A stretch of 18,462 nucleotides of DNA from SZUA-430 sp044375275 (GCA_044375275.1 JBILMZ010000046.1:1-18462); one strand, 5' to 3'; positions 7,922-15,875 are shown, counted from the stretch's first letter. Translations and numbers: made by a program. The notes: generated by a model not told the origin, from the sequence alone.

Positions 7922-9022
7922 TTGTCGACACAAGCACCAAAGACAGGAGCAACACCTGCCGGCAGTGGTTCGGTTGACAGGCTCGTCATCCGCAAGCCCG
8001 ATGATTGGCATGTACACCTGCGTGATGGGCCCATGCTTGCGGCGGTGGTGAATTTCACGGCAAGACAGTTCGGTCGCGCCATCGTCATGCCGAACCTGAA
8101 TCCCCCAGTCACCACAGTTGCTGCCGCTCAAGCCTACCGGGAGCGTATCCTTGCTGCGCTCTCCCCCGAAGTTTTGTTTACGCCCCTGATGACCTGCTAC
8201 CTGACCGACGGGATTGACCCGGCAGAGGTCGAGCGTGGCTTCAAGGAGCACGCGTTCACGGCGTGCAAGCTGTATCCGGCGCATGCCACGACAAATTCCC
8301 AGCATGGCGTGACGGACATTCGCAACATCTATCCGGTACTGGAGACCATGCAGCGGATTGGCATGCCGCTGCTGTTGCATGGTGAAGTGACGGACAAGCA
8401 TGTCGACGTCTTTGACCGCGAGGCCGTGTTCATCGAGCGGACTCTCTCCCGGCTGGTCGTCGACTTTCCGGCCCTCAAGGTGGTCTTTGAGCACATCACG
8501 ACGGCGGACGCTGTCGCGTTCGTGGAGGGAGCGTCCACGAATGTGGCAGCAACCATCACGCCGCATCACCTCGAATACAATCGAAATGCAATGTTTGACG
8601 GTGGAATGCGTCCGCACTTTTACTGCCTGCCCGTCGCCAAGCGCGAACATCATCGCCTCGCGCTCAGGCGCGCGGCGACTTCCGGATCACCAAGGTACTT
8701 CCTTGGAACGGACTCGGCGCCGCATGCGATCACCGACAAGGAATCGGCTTGCGGCTGCGCAGGCGTTTTCAACGCACCGCACGCGCTCGAAAGCTACGCC
8801 AGGACATTCGAAGAGGAAGGCGCACTCGACCGGCTCGAGGCGTTTGCATCCGAAAACGGGCCCCGCTTTTACGGATTGCCCATGAACGAGGAGCGGATCC
8901 TGCTCGAGCGCGCGCCGCAACCTGTCCCCGCCCGCGTGCCCGCGGCCGCTACCCAGATTGTACCCTTCCACGCAGGCGAAACGCTTCCCTGGCGGTTTGC
9001 CGGTCGCGTGAACCCGGCCTGA
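7922..9022 (+). CDS. pyrC: Dihydroorotase, class II (PyrC)
   Basis: This 366-residue amidohydrolase catalyses reversible cyclisation of carbamoyl-aspartate to dihydroorotate in pyrimidine synthesis. All binuclear zinc ligands are visible: His30 and His32 in DWHVHLRDG, the carboxylated Lys116 in CKLYPAHAT, His153 in LLHGE, His191 in FEHIT and Asp264 in GTDSAPH. Each sits 14 positions later than in E. coli PyrC, so the N-terminus carries a short extra segment rich in Ala, Gly, Thr and Ser. The start is TTG: TAA lies in frame two codons upstream (7913-7915), the next Met is after the zinc histidines, and GAGG lies about 10 bases before the TTG. It is transcribed alone, with a candidate promoter upstream and strong hairpins after the stop. 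Confidence 0.96.
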   Translation: MSTQAPKTGATPAGSGSVDRLVIRKPDDWHVHLRDGPMLAAVVNFTARQFGRAIVMPNLNPPVTTVAAAQAYRERILAALSPEVLFTPLMTCYLTDGIDPAEVERGFKEHAFTACKLYPAHATTNSQHGVTDIRNIYPVLETMQRIGMPLLLHGEVTDKHVDVFDREAVFIERTLSRLVVDFPALKVVFEHITTADAVAFVEGASTNVAATITPHHLEYNRNAMFDGGMRPHFYCLPVAKREHHRLALRRAATSGSPRYFLGTDSAPHAITDKESACGCAGVFNAPHALESYARTFEEEGALDRLEAFASENGPRFYGLPMNEERILLERAPQPVPARVPAAATQIVPFHAGETLPWRFAGRVNPA

Positions 9023-9059
9023 GCTTTGCCGTCTGATACGGCATGCACACGGTCTGTTT

Positions 9060-9084
9060 CTTCCCCCCGCTTCAGCGGGGGAAG
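9060..9084. terminator. Strong GC hairpin between convergent pyrC and phosphatase genes (first of two)
   Basis: CTTCCCCCCGC (9060-9070), loop TTCA, GCGGGGGAAG (9075-9084): a 10-bp stem with one bulged C. It lies 38 bases after the pyrC stop and reads equally well on both strands. No T-tract follows on either strand, so it may be a bidirectional transcript-end structure or part of a palindromic extragenic repeat rather than a standard intrinsic terminator. Confidence 0.5.
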
Positions 9085-9087
9085 TGG

Positions 9088-9118
9088 CTGCGCATCGCGC
9101 CTGGGCGCGATGCTGCAG
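9088..9118. terminator. Second strong hairpin in the pyrC/phosphatase gap
   Basis: GCATCGCGCC (9092-9101) and GGCGCGATGC (9104-9113) are perfect complements. The stem extends outward with CTGC (9088-9091) and GCAG (9115-9118) past a single bulged T at 9114, so about 14 pairs in all. It starts 3 bases after the first hairpin and ends 12 bases before the phosphatase stop. It is probably functionally linked with its neighbour. Confidence 0.5.
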
Positions 9119-9130
9119 ACGATGGGGGGC

Positions 9131-9850
9131 TCACCCGCCGTCCCCCGCAGCGCCAGCCACGGTCATGAACCGCGGTTCCCGTCCTTCAGCCAAGGCAACA
9201 GCCGTCAGTGTCCCCCAATAGGTCGGGCCGGTGTCGATGCCGATGCGGTTTGGCTTTACGACGGGGTCGGGTCCGGGCGTGTGGCCGTGGACGACGCGAA
9301 CACCGTGATCAACCTCTGACTCGAGAAAGTCCCGGCGGATCCAGAGGAAGTCCTTCTCGCGCTGCTCTTCCAGCGGGCGTCCCGGCACGATCCCGGCATG
9401 TACGAAGAAATAGGACCCAGCCCGGTAGTGTGTCTTCAGGCTTCGGAGCCACTGTGCACGCTGCGGTCCGAGGGCGCTCTTGAGACGCGCTGCATCATAT
9501 TCGGCATACTTGAAACGCAGACCGAAGGAGGCGGCAGTGGCTTCACCACCATTCTGCAGCCACGTCTCCCAGTGATGAACTTCTTCATTGCCGAAGCAGT
9601 TCAGCAGCAACTCCTCGTGATTGCCCTTCAGGCACACGGTTTCGAAGCCGGGCAGGCCACGCATGACGCGGTCCACCACCTCCCGGCTGTGTGCGCCCCT
9701 GTCTATGTAATCGCCAACATAGACGATGACACCGGGCTGGGCCGGATGATGAATATGATGATCGCTGACGATGCGCTCCAGCAGCAGCGCGAGCAGGTCG
9801 TCGCGCCCGTGGACGTCACCAATGGCATAATGAGGGAGCATGGCATGCAT
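9131..9850 (-). CDS. PPP-family metallophosphatase (bacterial serine/threonine phosphatase-like)
   Basis: The 239-residue protein contains the full phosphoesterase signature in order: GDVHGR (11-16; Asp12, His14), GDYIDRG (46-52; Asp47), LKGNHEE (74-80; Asn77, His78), FVHAG (149-153; His151) and VVHGHTP (186-192; His188, His190). This is the two-metal PPP fold shared by PrpA/PrpB-type protein phosphatases and ApaH-like hydrolases, so the substrate (phosphoprotein or dinucleotide) cannot be read from sequence. No membrane segment or signal peptide is visible. ATG 9850 and ATG 9841 are both possible. An in-frame TGA lies three codons before 9850, and neither start has a clear ribosome-binding site. 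It follows the CsgG-like gene on the same strand after a 156-base gap that contains a 12-base palindrome. Confidence 0.9.
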   Translation of the reverse strand: MHAMLPHYAIGDVHGRDDLLALLLERIVSDHHIHHPAQPGVIVYVGDYIDRGAHSREVVDRVMRGLPGFETVCLKGNHEELLLNCFGNEEVHHWETWLQNGGEATAASFGLRFKYAEYDAARLKSALGPQRAQWLRSLKTHYRAGSYFFVHAGIVPGRPLEEQREKDFLWIRRDFLESEVDHGVRVVHGHTPGPDPVVKPNRIGIDTGPTYWGTLTAVALAEGREPRFMTVAGAAGDGG

Positions 9851-9872
9851 ATGGGATCATCTTGCAGGATCT

Positions 9873-9884
9873 CCAATGCATTGG
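9873..9884. promoter_or_regulatory. 12-base perfect palindrome upstream of the phosphatase gene
   Basis: CCAATGCATTGG is a perfect palindrome lying 23 bases before the phosphatase ATG at 9850, in the gap after the CsgG-like gene. The position suits an operator or site of DNA binding by a dimeric regulator. Nothing in the window identifies such a regulator, and a single palindrome of this length could arise by chance. Confidence 0.25.
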
Positions 9885-10006
9885 TGCCTGCGTCCTTTTG
9901 TGGAGCCAGCGCGGTCTTTCCGCCCATGACGCCGACCTGCAGCGCACCACCAGCTGATGCGCTGCGTACATGTTAACGTTGGCTCCAGGATTTGCCCGGA
10001 AGGCCC

Positions 10007-10945
10007 TCAGCGCGACGGCTCGAGGTCCGTGTTGACAACCCAGCCCTGGTTGCCGTTCTCGTCCTCGACCTTCCACCAGACGCCGTCCTTCTCGCCGAGC
10101 GGATAGACCATCTTGCCGGAGTCGAGCTTGCGAACCACGGCTGAACCCGGATCGGGGAAGCGGCGCATCGTCGTGGTGCGCGTGGTGCGATAGGCGCGCT
10201 CCGGCGCCGAGGCGGATGCATCAGCCGGCAGCGCGCCGAGCTGCCTGACAAGTTTCGTGTAGGAGTCGAGGAAGGCGAGCGAAATGACCTGGCCGATATT
10301 GGTGTCTTCATAGCCACCGCCGACAACGCCACCGAATCCGCCCCAGCCACCGGCACCCGCGCCGATGGCGAACGAGACGTCCGTCTTCTTGGCATTACCC
10401 TCTTCGACAGCCTTGACCTCGGACGTACGCACGTCGGTTACTGACAGGATCGCTTGTGCTTCGAGATCCCGTGTCGTCAGTCCGCCACCAATGGCGGCCC
10501 CCGTTGAGCCACCGATGATGCCACCAATGATGCCGCCGACCGTCGAGCCGCCGCTGTCGCGGTCTGCTGCAACGACTTCGGCCACAAGGATATAGTCCGC
10601 CGCGCGCACCTGGCCGTCGCCGACATTCGAGCGACGCTGTGTCTTGCCATCACGATCAAGATCGCGCTCGCGCTGTGCCGCATCAAAGCCTGCACCACGA
10701 TCGACAAGCGTGAAGCAGCCGGAGCGCTGCACATAGAGCTTGAGGAGCTTCTGCGGTGACTGCAGGTCATACACCGTCCAGCCCTGGCGATCGCCATCAA
10801 CGATGGTGATGGCGCCAAGTGACCTGGCACAGCGAGGAATCTCGGGCCGCTTCGTGTCCTCGGCATACGCCGATGTGCTCACGCCGAGGCTGATCGCCAG
10901 CGCCCCCATTGCGGTCCACGCGCCAGCCAGAAGTCTTCCCTGCAT
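10007..10945 (-). CDS. Exported CsgG/HfaB-like protein with glycine zipper and C-terminal SH3 domain
   Basis: The 312-residue precursor has a signal peptide ending at about AYA-ED (28/29) with no lipobox cysteine, unlike CsgG itself. Residues 39-235 resemble the CsgG/HfaB family as seen in alphaproteobacteria: SPQKLLKLYVQRSGCFTLVDRG (63-84), AAQRERDLDRDG (89-100) and the RAADYILVAEV block (114-124). A glycine-zipper stretch (132-155) and a second Gly-rich run (195-211) interrupt it. After a Ser/Ala/Thr linker the last 45 residues form a bacterial SH3 domain (VRKLDSGKMVYPLG, WWKVEDENGNQGWV). A periplasmic or outer-membrane-associated role in surface export or cell-wall interaction is inferred. 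No curli or holdfast genes are adjacent. ATG 10945 has GGGGAA upstream, and a good promoter lies 28 bases further. Confidence 0.8.
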   Translation of the reverse strand: MQGRLLAGAWTAMGALAISLGVSTSAYAEDTKRPEIPRCARSLGAITIVDGDRQGWTVYDLQSPQKLLKLYVQRSGCFTLVDRGAGFDAAQRERDLDRDGKTQRRSNVGDGQVRAADYILVAEVVAADRDSGGSTVGGIIGGIIGGSTGAAIGGGLTTRDLEAQAILSVTDVRTSEVKAVEEGNAKKTDVSFAIGAGAGGWGGFGGVVGGGYEDTNIGQVISLAFLDSYTKLVRQLGALPADASASAPERAYRTTRTTTMRRFPDPGSAVVRKLDSGKMVYPLGEKDGVWWKVEDENGNQGWVVNTDLEPSR

Positions 10946-10979
10946 GTTGCTTCCCCATCTCTTCAGAACCCGAGTGGCC

Positions 10980-11007
10980 TATATACGTGAAGCCCGCGCG
11001 CTGGCAA
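10980..11007 (-). promoter_or_regulatory. Candidate promoter for the CsgG-like gene
   Basis: On the minus strand TTGCCA (11007-11002, five of six -35 matches) is followed after 16 bases by TATATA (10985-10980, four of six -10 matches). A transcript from it would carry a leader of about 28 bases before the ATG at 10945. It is the most AT-rich spot in this intergenic gap (10946-11108), which holds no other recognisable feature. Confidence 0.5.
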
Positions 11008-11108
11008 CGAAGCGCGGCGCTGTATGTCGCCTCGGCATGCGTTATTCATCCGTCAGGCGATAAGGCCGCGGTCGCACACAACTGCAGCGGGCTTTGCCGA
11101 TATCAGGA

Positions 11109-12356
11109 TCAGGCCTTCACCCGCACAAACTTCAACCCGTAGAACGCCGACGCACCGATGATGAAGGCAATGGCGCCGGCAATCAGCGCCATGTTGTAGC
11201 TGCCGGTTGCGTCATGCACCTGGCCGAACAGCGTCAGCCCGGTGGCAGTGGACAGGGCGCCAGCGGTTGCGATGGCACCATAGATCGAACCATAGTTTGT
11301 GATGCCGAAGGTGCGGCTCACGAAGAAGGCGAGCAGGTCGACTTCGGCGCCCTGCTGCAGTCCGATCAGCGTGACGGCAAAGGCGGCGAGCGCAAACGAG
11401 GGCTCGGGGATCAGCAGCAGGAGCACGCCGAGCGCCGGCACGCCTGTCGTAAGAGCGGCGACAAGGGGCGGAGAATAGCGGTCAAGCGCAAGTCCCGTCA
11501 GGAGACGCCCCGCCAGCAGCCCGACAGAGTAGAACGACATGATCATGCCGGCCGCGAACTCGGTCATGCCCTTGTCGGTGATCATCGGCGCCAGCTGCCC
11601 CACCACGCCCGCGCCGGGAATGTTCACGGCCATGAGGCCGATCGCGAGCAGCCAGAACCGCATGTCCCGCAGCGCCTGACGCAACGTCTTCTCCTCGACA
11701 GGAGCGATGGGTTCCGACGTAAGCGGCAGCTCGGCAGTCTCGTCGACGTGAGCCTCGCGCGCGCGCCCGATCAGCCAGAGCGCCAGCGGCAACCCGATGA
11801 AGAGCGTCACCACGATCAGCCCATAGGCCCCGGCGCGCCAGCCCAGGTTCTCGATCATCCAGGCGAGCAGGGGAGAGACCAGGATCGACGCTATGGAGGT
11901 GCCCGAGGCACCAACACCAAGGGCGAGTCCACGCTGCCGGTCAAACGCCGCGATCACCGGTCTCGTGTACACCATGGAGCCGGTTCCACCCCCAAAAATG
12001 CCCGCGACGACGAGCAGGGTCACATAGACCGTGAACGACCCCGTCATCTGCGACAGGCAGAGATAGACAGCGGCAACGGCCGGGACGCAGATAAGTGCAA
12101 CGACACGAAACCCATACCGGTCCAGGGAGCGGCCAATGATGCCGATGGCAAGGGCGCCGGCGATAAATGCCGCCGCGCCTGCAACGCTCATGTCACCGCG
12201 TGTCCAGCCGAAGTCTTTCGTGAAGCTGGTAATGAACAGGCTGGCATTCATCGCGAAGAGCGACGCACCCGTGCCGATGCCCACGGCCGCACCCAGGGCG
12301 ATGCGCCACCCTCTGCGCCACTCGGCAGTGTCCGCAGGCTTCATGGAAGGCAGCAT
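11109..12356 (-). CDS. MFS transporter (monocarboxylate/oxalate-formate antiporter-like)
   Basis: The 415-residue protein has about twelve hydrophobic segments split by a central cytoplasmic loop (about 200-230, rich in Glu/Arg). The loop between segments 2 and 3 carries a motif-A-like GIIGRSLDRYGFR. Residues such as GGGTGSMVYTRPVIAAFDRQRGLALGVGASG around segments 4-5 are typical of the OFA/MCP subfamily of the major facilitator superfamily, which moves small organic anions. The substrate cannot be determined. ATG 12356 is supported by AGGGGA 8 bases upstream; a later ATG at 12344 lacks one. It is divergent from a second, unrelated MFS gene across a gap of about 105 bases. Confidence 0.9.
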   Translation of the reverse strand: MLPSMKPADTAEWRRGWRIALGAAVGIGTGASLFAMNASLFITSFTKDFGWTRGDMSVAGAAAFIAGALAIGIIGRSLDRYGFRVVALICVPAVAAVYLCLSQMTGSFTVYVTLLVVAGIFGGGTGSMVYTRPVIAAFDRQRGLALGVGASGTSIASILVSPLLAWMIENLGWRAGAYGLIVVTLFIGLPLALWLIGRAREAHVDETAELPLTSEPIAPVEEKTLRQALRDMRFWLLAIGLMAVNIPGAGVVGQLAPMITDKGMTEFAAGMIMSFYSVGLLAGRLLTGLALDRYSPPLVAALTTGVPALGVLLLLIPEPSFALAAFAVTLIGLQQGAEVDLLAFFVSRTFGITNYGSIYGAIATAGALSTATGLTLFGQVHDATGSYNMALIAGAIAFIIGASAFYGLKFVRVKA

Positions 12357-12461
12357 GCAAGATGTCCCCTGTAACGGCGCGTGATTTAGCTTGAGTTCGC
12401 GGGCAAAGTCACCTCTTGAAAGTCGCCCACGGTCATCAATGCGAAAACCTCGGTGATTGGC

Positions 12462-13689
12462 ATGCGCGATGACTGGGCCTATGGTCCCGCGATGAGAGCC
12501 AAACCCGGCGAGAGCAGGCCACGAATTCCGCGCACGGTATGGACGCTGGGCTTCGTCTCCATGTTCATGGACATTTCATCGGAGATGATCCACAGCCTTC
12601 TGCCGGTATTTATCATGGGGAAGGCTCGGCGCGAGCGCGGCGCTCGTCGGTTTGATCGAAGGGGTGGGAGAGGCGACTGCCTCCATCTCGAAAGTATTCT
12701 CGGGATGGCTGAGTGACCGGCTGGGCAAGCGGAAAATCCTGCTGCTCATGGGATACGGTCTCGGCGCACTTTCGAAGCCTGTGTTTCCCCTGTCCGTCAC
12801 GCCATTCGAGGTGCTCGGCGCGCGCTTCGCGGACCGGATTGGCAAGGGTATTCGCGGCGCGCCGCGTGATGCTTTGGTCGCTGACGTCACGCCAAGGGAG
12901 ATCCGCGGCGCTGCCTATGGACTGCGGCAGGCCCTGGACACGGTGGGTGCATTTCTCGGTCCGCTCGCAGCCATCGCGCTCATGTACATCCTCGCCGGAG
13001 ACATGCGCGCCGTCTTCTGGTGGGCGGTGATACCCGGCGCCATTGCCGTCCTTCTTGTCGTCGTCGGCCTTGAGGAACCAAGGAACGCCGGAGCAAGGCA
13101 GCCGAAGAAGGCGCCCATCGCCTGGAATGACGTGGGCAGGTTCAACGCGGCCTTCTGGGGTGTCGTCGCCGTGGGCATGATGTTCACGATGGCGCGCTTC
13201 AGCGAGGCCTTCCTGGTCCTCAGGGCCCATGACACCGGACTGGCCGTCGCGCTCGTACCGCTGGTGATGGTGGTGATGAATGTCGTGTACGCCGCAGTGT
13301 CCACGCCCGCCGGACGACTGTCGGACAGAATGGACCGCCGCCTCGTGTTGGGAGCAGGCCTCGTGGCCCTCATCGCTGCCGACATCATCCTGGCAATGTC
13401 GGATACGGTGGCCGGGACATTTGTCGGCGTTGCCCTGTGGGGCCTCCACATGGGACTGTCACAGGGGCTTCTGGCGGCACTCGTCGCGGACACTGCGCCC
13501 GAAAATCTCCGCGGCACCGCCTTTGGCTTCTTCAACTTGGCCTCGGGGATCGCGATGCTCGCGGCAAGCACGCTCGCCGGACTGCTCTGGAGCGCCTACG
13601 GCCCTCAGTACACCTTCTTCACCGGCGCGCTCTTCGCGGCCCTCTCGCTGGTCGGGTTGTTCGTCGTGACGAAGGCGAGCAAGGGATAG
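12462..13689 (+). pseudogene. MFS transporter gene interrupted by a single-base frameshift
   Basis: Two overlapping frames together encode one transporter. The first reads MDISSEMIHSLLPVFIMG and then runs into an Arg-rich nonsense tail ending at 12716. The second continues the family sequence (GLIEGVGEATASISKVFSG, then WLSDRLGKRK) to the stop at 13689. Dropping one G from the run GGGG at 12617-12620 restores FIMGRLGASAALVGLIEG without a break, for a product of about 408 residues with some twelve hydrophobic segments. Motif A (GWLSDRLGKRK) and ADRIGKGIRGAPRDALVAD are typical of this MFS subfamily. The rest of the frame is intact, so the lesion is either recent or a sequencing error. The start is uncertain: ATG 12462, ATG 12492 or GTG 12453, none with a clear ribosome-binding site. 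Substrate unknown. Confidence 0.85.
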
Positions 13690-13723
13690 ATGGCGTAGAC
13701 GAAGCGTGCTGCACCCGAGGGAG

Positions 13724-14077
13724 TTAAGTCGCCGCGTCCAGCACCGCGAGATCAAACCCGTCCGCCCCACGCTGCAGCGTCCAGCTTTCCTGCACCTCTT
13801 CAATGCGCAGTGGGCGATAGAGGTGCGGGAAGAGGGCGCCCTGCCGTGAGGGTTCCCAGCGCAAGGCGTTGCCCAGCGGCGCGCTCGCCACGCGCAGGAT
13901 CACGATTTCCGGCTCGCTGGTGAAGTGCCTTGAAAGTGTCCCTGAAACTTGCGCAACCGTCGAGAAGTGGATGAATCCGTCCCGCAGGTCGTCCGTCGAG
14001 CCTTCGAAATGGCGCGCCGAACCAAACGCCTGCCATTCGGCAGGCCGCAGGATCTTGAAGATTGACGCCGCCTGCAT
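13724..14077 (-). CDS. DUF952 family protein
   Basis: The 117-residue cytoplasmic protein matches DUF952 along its length: IFKILRPAEWQAF near the start, DDLRDGFIHFST (about 29-40), TLSRHF, and the strongly conserved LRWEPSRQGALFPHLYRPL (about 71-89). Function in this family is not established; it is often described as a small glutathione S-transferase-neighbour or toxin-like fold, which I cannot test here. ATG 14077 has AGGGA about 7 bases upstream, and that ribosome-binding site overlaps the TAG of metY. The two genes are therefore probably translationally coupled (9-base gap). An in-frame GTG at 14080 sits too close to the site. It converges with the MFS pseudogene across 34 bases. Confidence 0.85.
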   Translation of the reverse strand: MQAASIFKILRPAEWQAFGSARHFEGSTDDLRDGFIHFSTVAQVSGTLSRHFTSEPEIVILRVASAPLGNALRWEPSRQGALFPHLYRPLRIEEVQESWTLQRGADGFDLAVLDAAT

Positions 14078-14086
14078 CACGCGTCC

Positions 14087-15379
14087 CTAGTCCAGCAGCG
14101 CCTGCTCGAGGTCCGAGATGATGTCGCTGACATCCTCGATGCCGACCGAGATGCGCACGACGTCCGGCCCGGCACCCGCAGCCACTTTCTGCTCGTCTGA
14201 AAGCTGCCTGTGTGTGGTCGACGCCGGATGAATGACGAGCGTGCGCGTGTCGCCCACATTGGCGAGGTGCGAGGCGAGCTTCACGCTGTTCACCAGCGAC
14301 ACGCCCGCTTCATAGCCGCCCTTCAGCCCGAAGGTGAAAACGGCGCCCGCGCCCTTGGGGCAATAGGTCTGTGCCAGGCCATAGCACTCGTCATTCGGCA
14401 GGTTCGCGTAGCTCACCCACGCGACCTGCGGATGGCGGCTCAGGAACTGCGCAACGGCGCGCGCGTTCTCGCAGTGGCGCTGCATGCGCAGCGGCAGCGT
14501 CTCGATTCCGGTGAGGATGAGGAAGGCATTGAAGGGCGAGATCGAGGGGCCGAAGTCGCGCATGCCCAGCACGCGGCACGCCGTGGCGAAGGCCACGTCG
14601 CCAAAGGTCTCGTGCAGCTTGATGCCGTTGTAGGAGGGGCAGGGTTCGGACAGCACCGGGTATTTGCGCGAGCGCGACCAGTCAAAGCTGCCGCCATCCA
14701 CGATGATGCCGCCCATGGAGTTGCCATGGCCACCCAGGAACTTCGTCATCGAGTGCACGACGACGTCGGCGCCCCATTCGATCGGCCGGATGAGATAAGG
14801 CGTGGCCAGCGTGTTGTCGACGATGAGCGGGACGCCCGCTTCCTTGGCCACCGCGCTGACGGCCTCGATGTCCGTGACGATGCCGCCCGGATTGCAGATG
14901 CTCTCGCAGAAGAAGGCCTTGGTCTTGGCGCTCAGCTGGCGGCGGAAGCTATCCGGATCGCGCGCATCGGCCCAGCGCACGGTCCAGCCGAAGCTCTTGA
15001 AGGCCTGCGAGAACTGGTTGATCGAGCCGCCATAGAGCTGGCGCGAGGCGATGAACTCGTCACCCGGCTGAAGCAGGGCATGGAAGGCCAGGAACTGCGC
15101 TGCATGGCCGGAGGATGTCGCAAGTGCCGCCGTCCCGCCCTCAAGCGTCGCGATGCGCTCCTCGAGCACGGCCTGCGTGGGATTGCCAAGCCGCGTATAG
15201 ATGTTGCCCGCAGCCTGCAGCCCGAACAGGCCGGCCGCGTGGTCGGCATCCTCGAACACGAAGGACGTCGTCTGGTAGATGGGCGTCACGCGGGCACCCG
15301 TCACGGCATCTGGCGCGGCGCCGGCATGGATGGACAGCGTATTGAAGCCATAGTCTGTCAGTTTCGACTGCATGTTCAT
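14087..15379 (-). CDS. metY: O-acetylhomoserine sulfhydrylase (MetY-type, PLP)
   Basis: The 430-residue enzyme belongs to the Cys/Met-metabolism PLP family (fold type I) and would convert O-acetylhomoserine plus sulfide to homocysteine. The PLP lysine is Lys213 in HSMTKFLGGHGNS. The phosphate-binding block from a neighbouring subunit is YTRLGNPT (61-68, Tyr61 and Arg63), and Asp188 in VDNTLATPY holds the pyridine nitrogen. Blocks SSGHAAQ (89-95) and ESICNPGG (159-166) and the length of about 430 fit MetY rather than the shorter MetB/MetC/MetZ (about 390). ATG 15379 is chosen because AGAGGA lies 7 bases upstream; the longer frame from 15484 runs into the preceding gene. It follows the CoA-binding gene by 70 bases and is coupled to DUF952. 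Confidence 0.93.
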   Translation of the reverse strand: MNMQSKLTDYGFNTLSIHAGAAPDAVTGARVTPIYQTTSFVFEDADHAAGLFGLQAAGNIYTRLGNPTQAVLEERIATLEGGTAALATSSGHAAQFLAFHALLQPGDEFIASRQLYGGSINQFSQAFKSFGWTVRWADARDPDSFRRQLSAKTKAFFCESICNPGGIVTDIEAVSAVAKEAGVPLIVDNTLATPYLIRPIEWGADVVVHSMTKFLGGHGNSMGGIIVDGGSFDWSRSRKYPVLSEPCPSYNGIKLHETFGDVAFATACRVLGMRDFGPSISPFNAFLILTGIETLPLRMQRHCENARAVAQFLSRHPQVAWVSYANLPNDECYGLAQTYCPKGAGAVFTFGLKGGYEAGVSLVNSVKLASHLANVGDTRTLVIHPASTTHRQLSDEQKVAAGAGPDVVRISVGIEDVSDIISDLEQALLD

Positions 15380-15449
15380 GTCGGATCCTCTGCAAGCGGC
15401 CACGGCGGAACGGCCAACGGGGCACGTCTGATTCGCTTTCGAGTGCGAC

Positions 15450-15875
15450 TCAACCGAATTCCGCCCGAAAGCGCGAGTACTCAATTTTCGGACAGCGATC
15501 CATGATGACGGTCAGCCCGTTTGCACGGCCGCGTTCAGCCGCTGCTTCATTGATCACGCCGAGCTGCATCCACACCGACTTTGCGCGAATGGCGATGGCT
15601 TCGTCGACGACCGGGCCTGCGGCCTCCGAATTGCGGAAAACATCCACCATGTCGATCGGGAACGGAATGTCGGCAAGGCGAGCGTAGACCGTCTCGCCCA
15701 ACAGTTGCTGGCCCGCGAGCCCCGGGTTCACGGGAATGACACGATGGCCCTTGCGCTGCAGGAACTCCATCACCTCGTGCGAGTCCCGCGCCGGATTGGC
15801 CGAAGCGCCAACCAGGGCGATGACCCGCGCCTGCTTCAGGGTCTGGATGATGAGTTGATCTGCCGGGTTTCCCAC
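15450..15875 (-). CDS. CoA-binding (YccU-like) Rossmann protein
   Basis: The 141-residue protein is a stand-alone CoA_binding_2 domain: VIALVGASANPARDSHEVM (18-36) is the nucleotide-binding turn, HRVIPVNPG (44-52) the second strand, and VWMQLGVIN (101-109) and VIMDRCPKIE (123-132) the family's C-terminal blocks. Relatives such as E. coli YccU bind CoA but have no assigned reaction. GTG 15875 is the start, with AAGG about 6-7 bases before it. It is first in a probable operon with metY and DUF952. This pairing with O-acetylhomoserine sulfhydrylase recurs in alphaproteobacteria, to my knowledge, and suggests a role in sulfur amino-acid metabolism, which is inference. Confidence 0.9.
   Translation of the reverse strand: MGNPADQLIIQTLKQARVIALVGASANPARDSHEVMEFLQRKGHRVIPVNPGLAGQQLLGETVYARLADIPFPIDMVDVFRNSEAAGPVVDEAIAIRAKSVWMQLGVINEAAAERGRANGLTVIMDRCPKIEYSRFRAEFG

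Noticed and set aside
11094..12374. Open frame of 426 codons on the plus strand
   Set aside because: Antisense to the MFS transporter. Its highly charged composition is the mirror of membrane-segment codons.
12601..12716. Programmed ribosomal frameshift in the MFS gene
   Set aside because: GGGGAAGG is not a classical slippery heptamer, no strong downstream structure was seen, and such frameshifting is not known for MFS transporters. An indel is simpler.
14210..15505. Open frame of 431 codons on the plus strand
   Set aside because: It is fully antisense to metY, which has all PLP-family motifs. The product has the Arg/His/Ala bias of a shadow frame.
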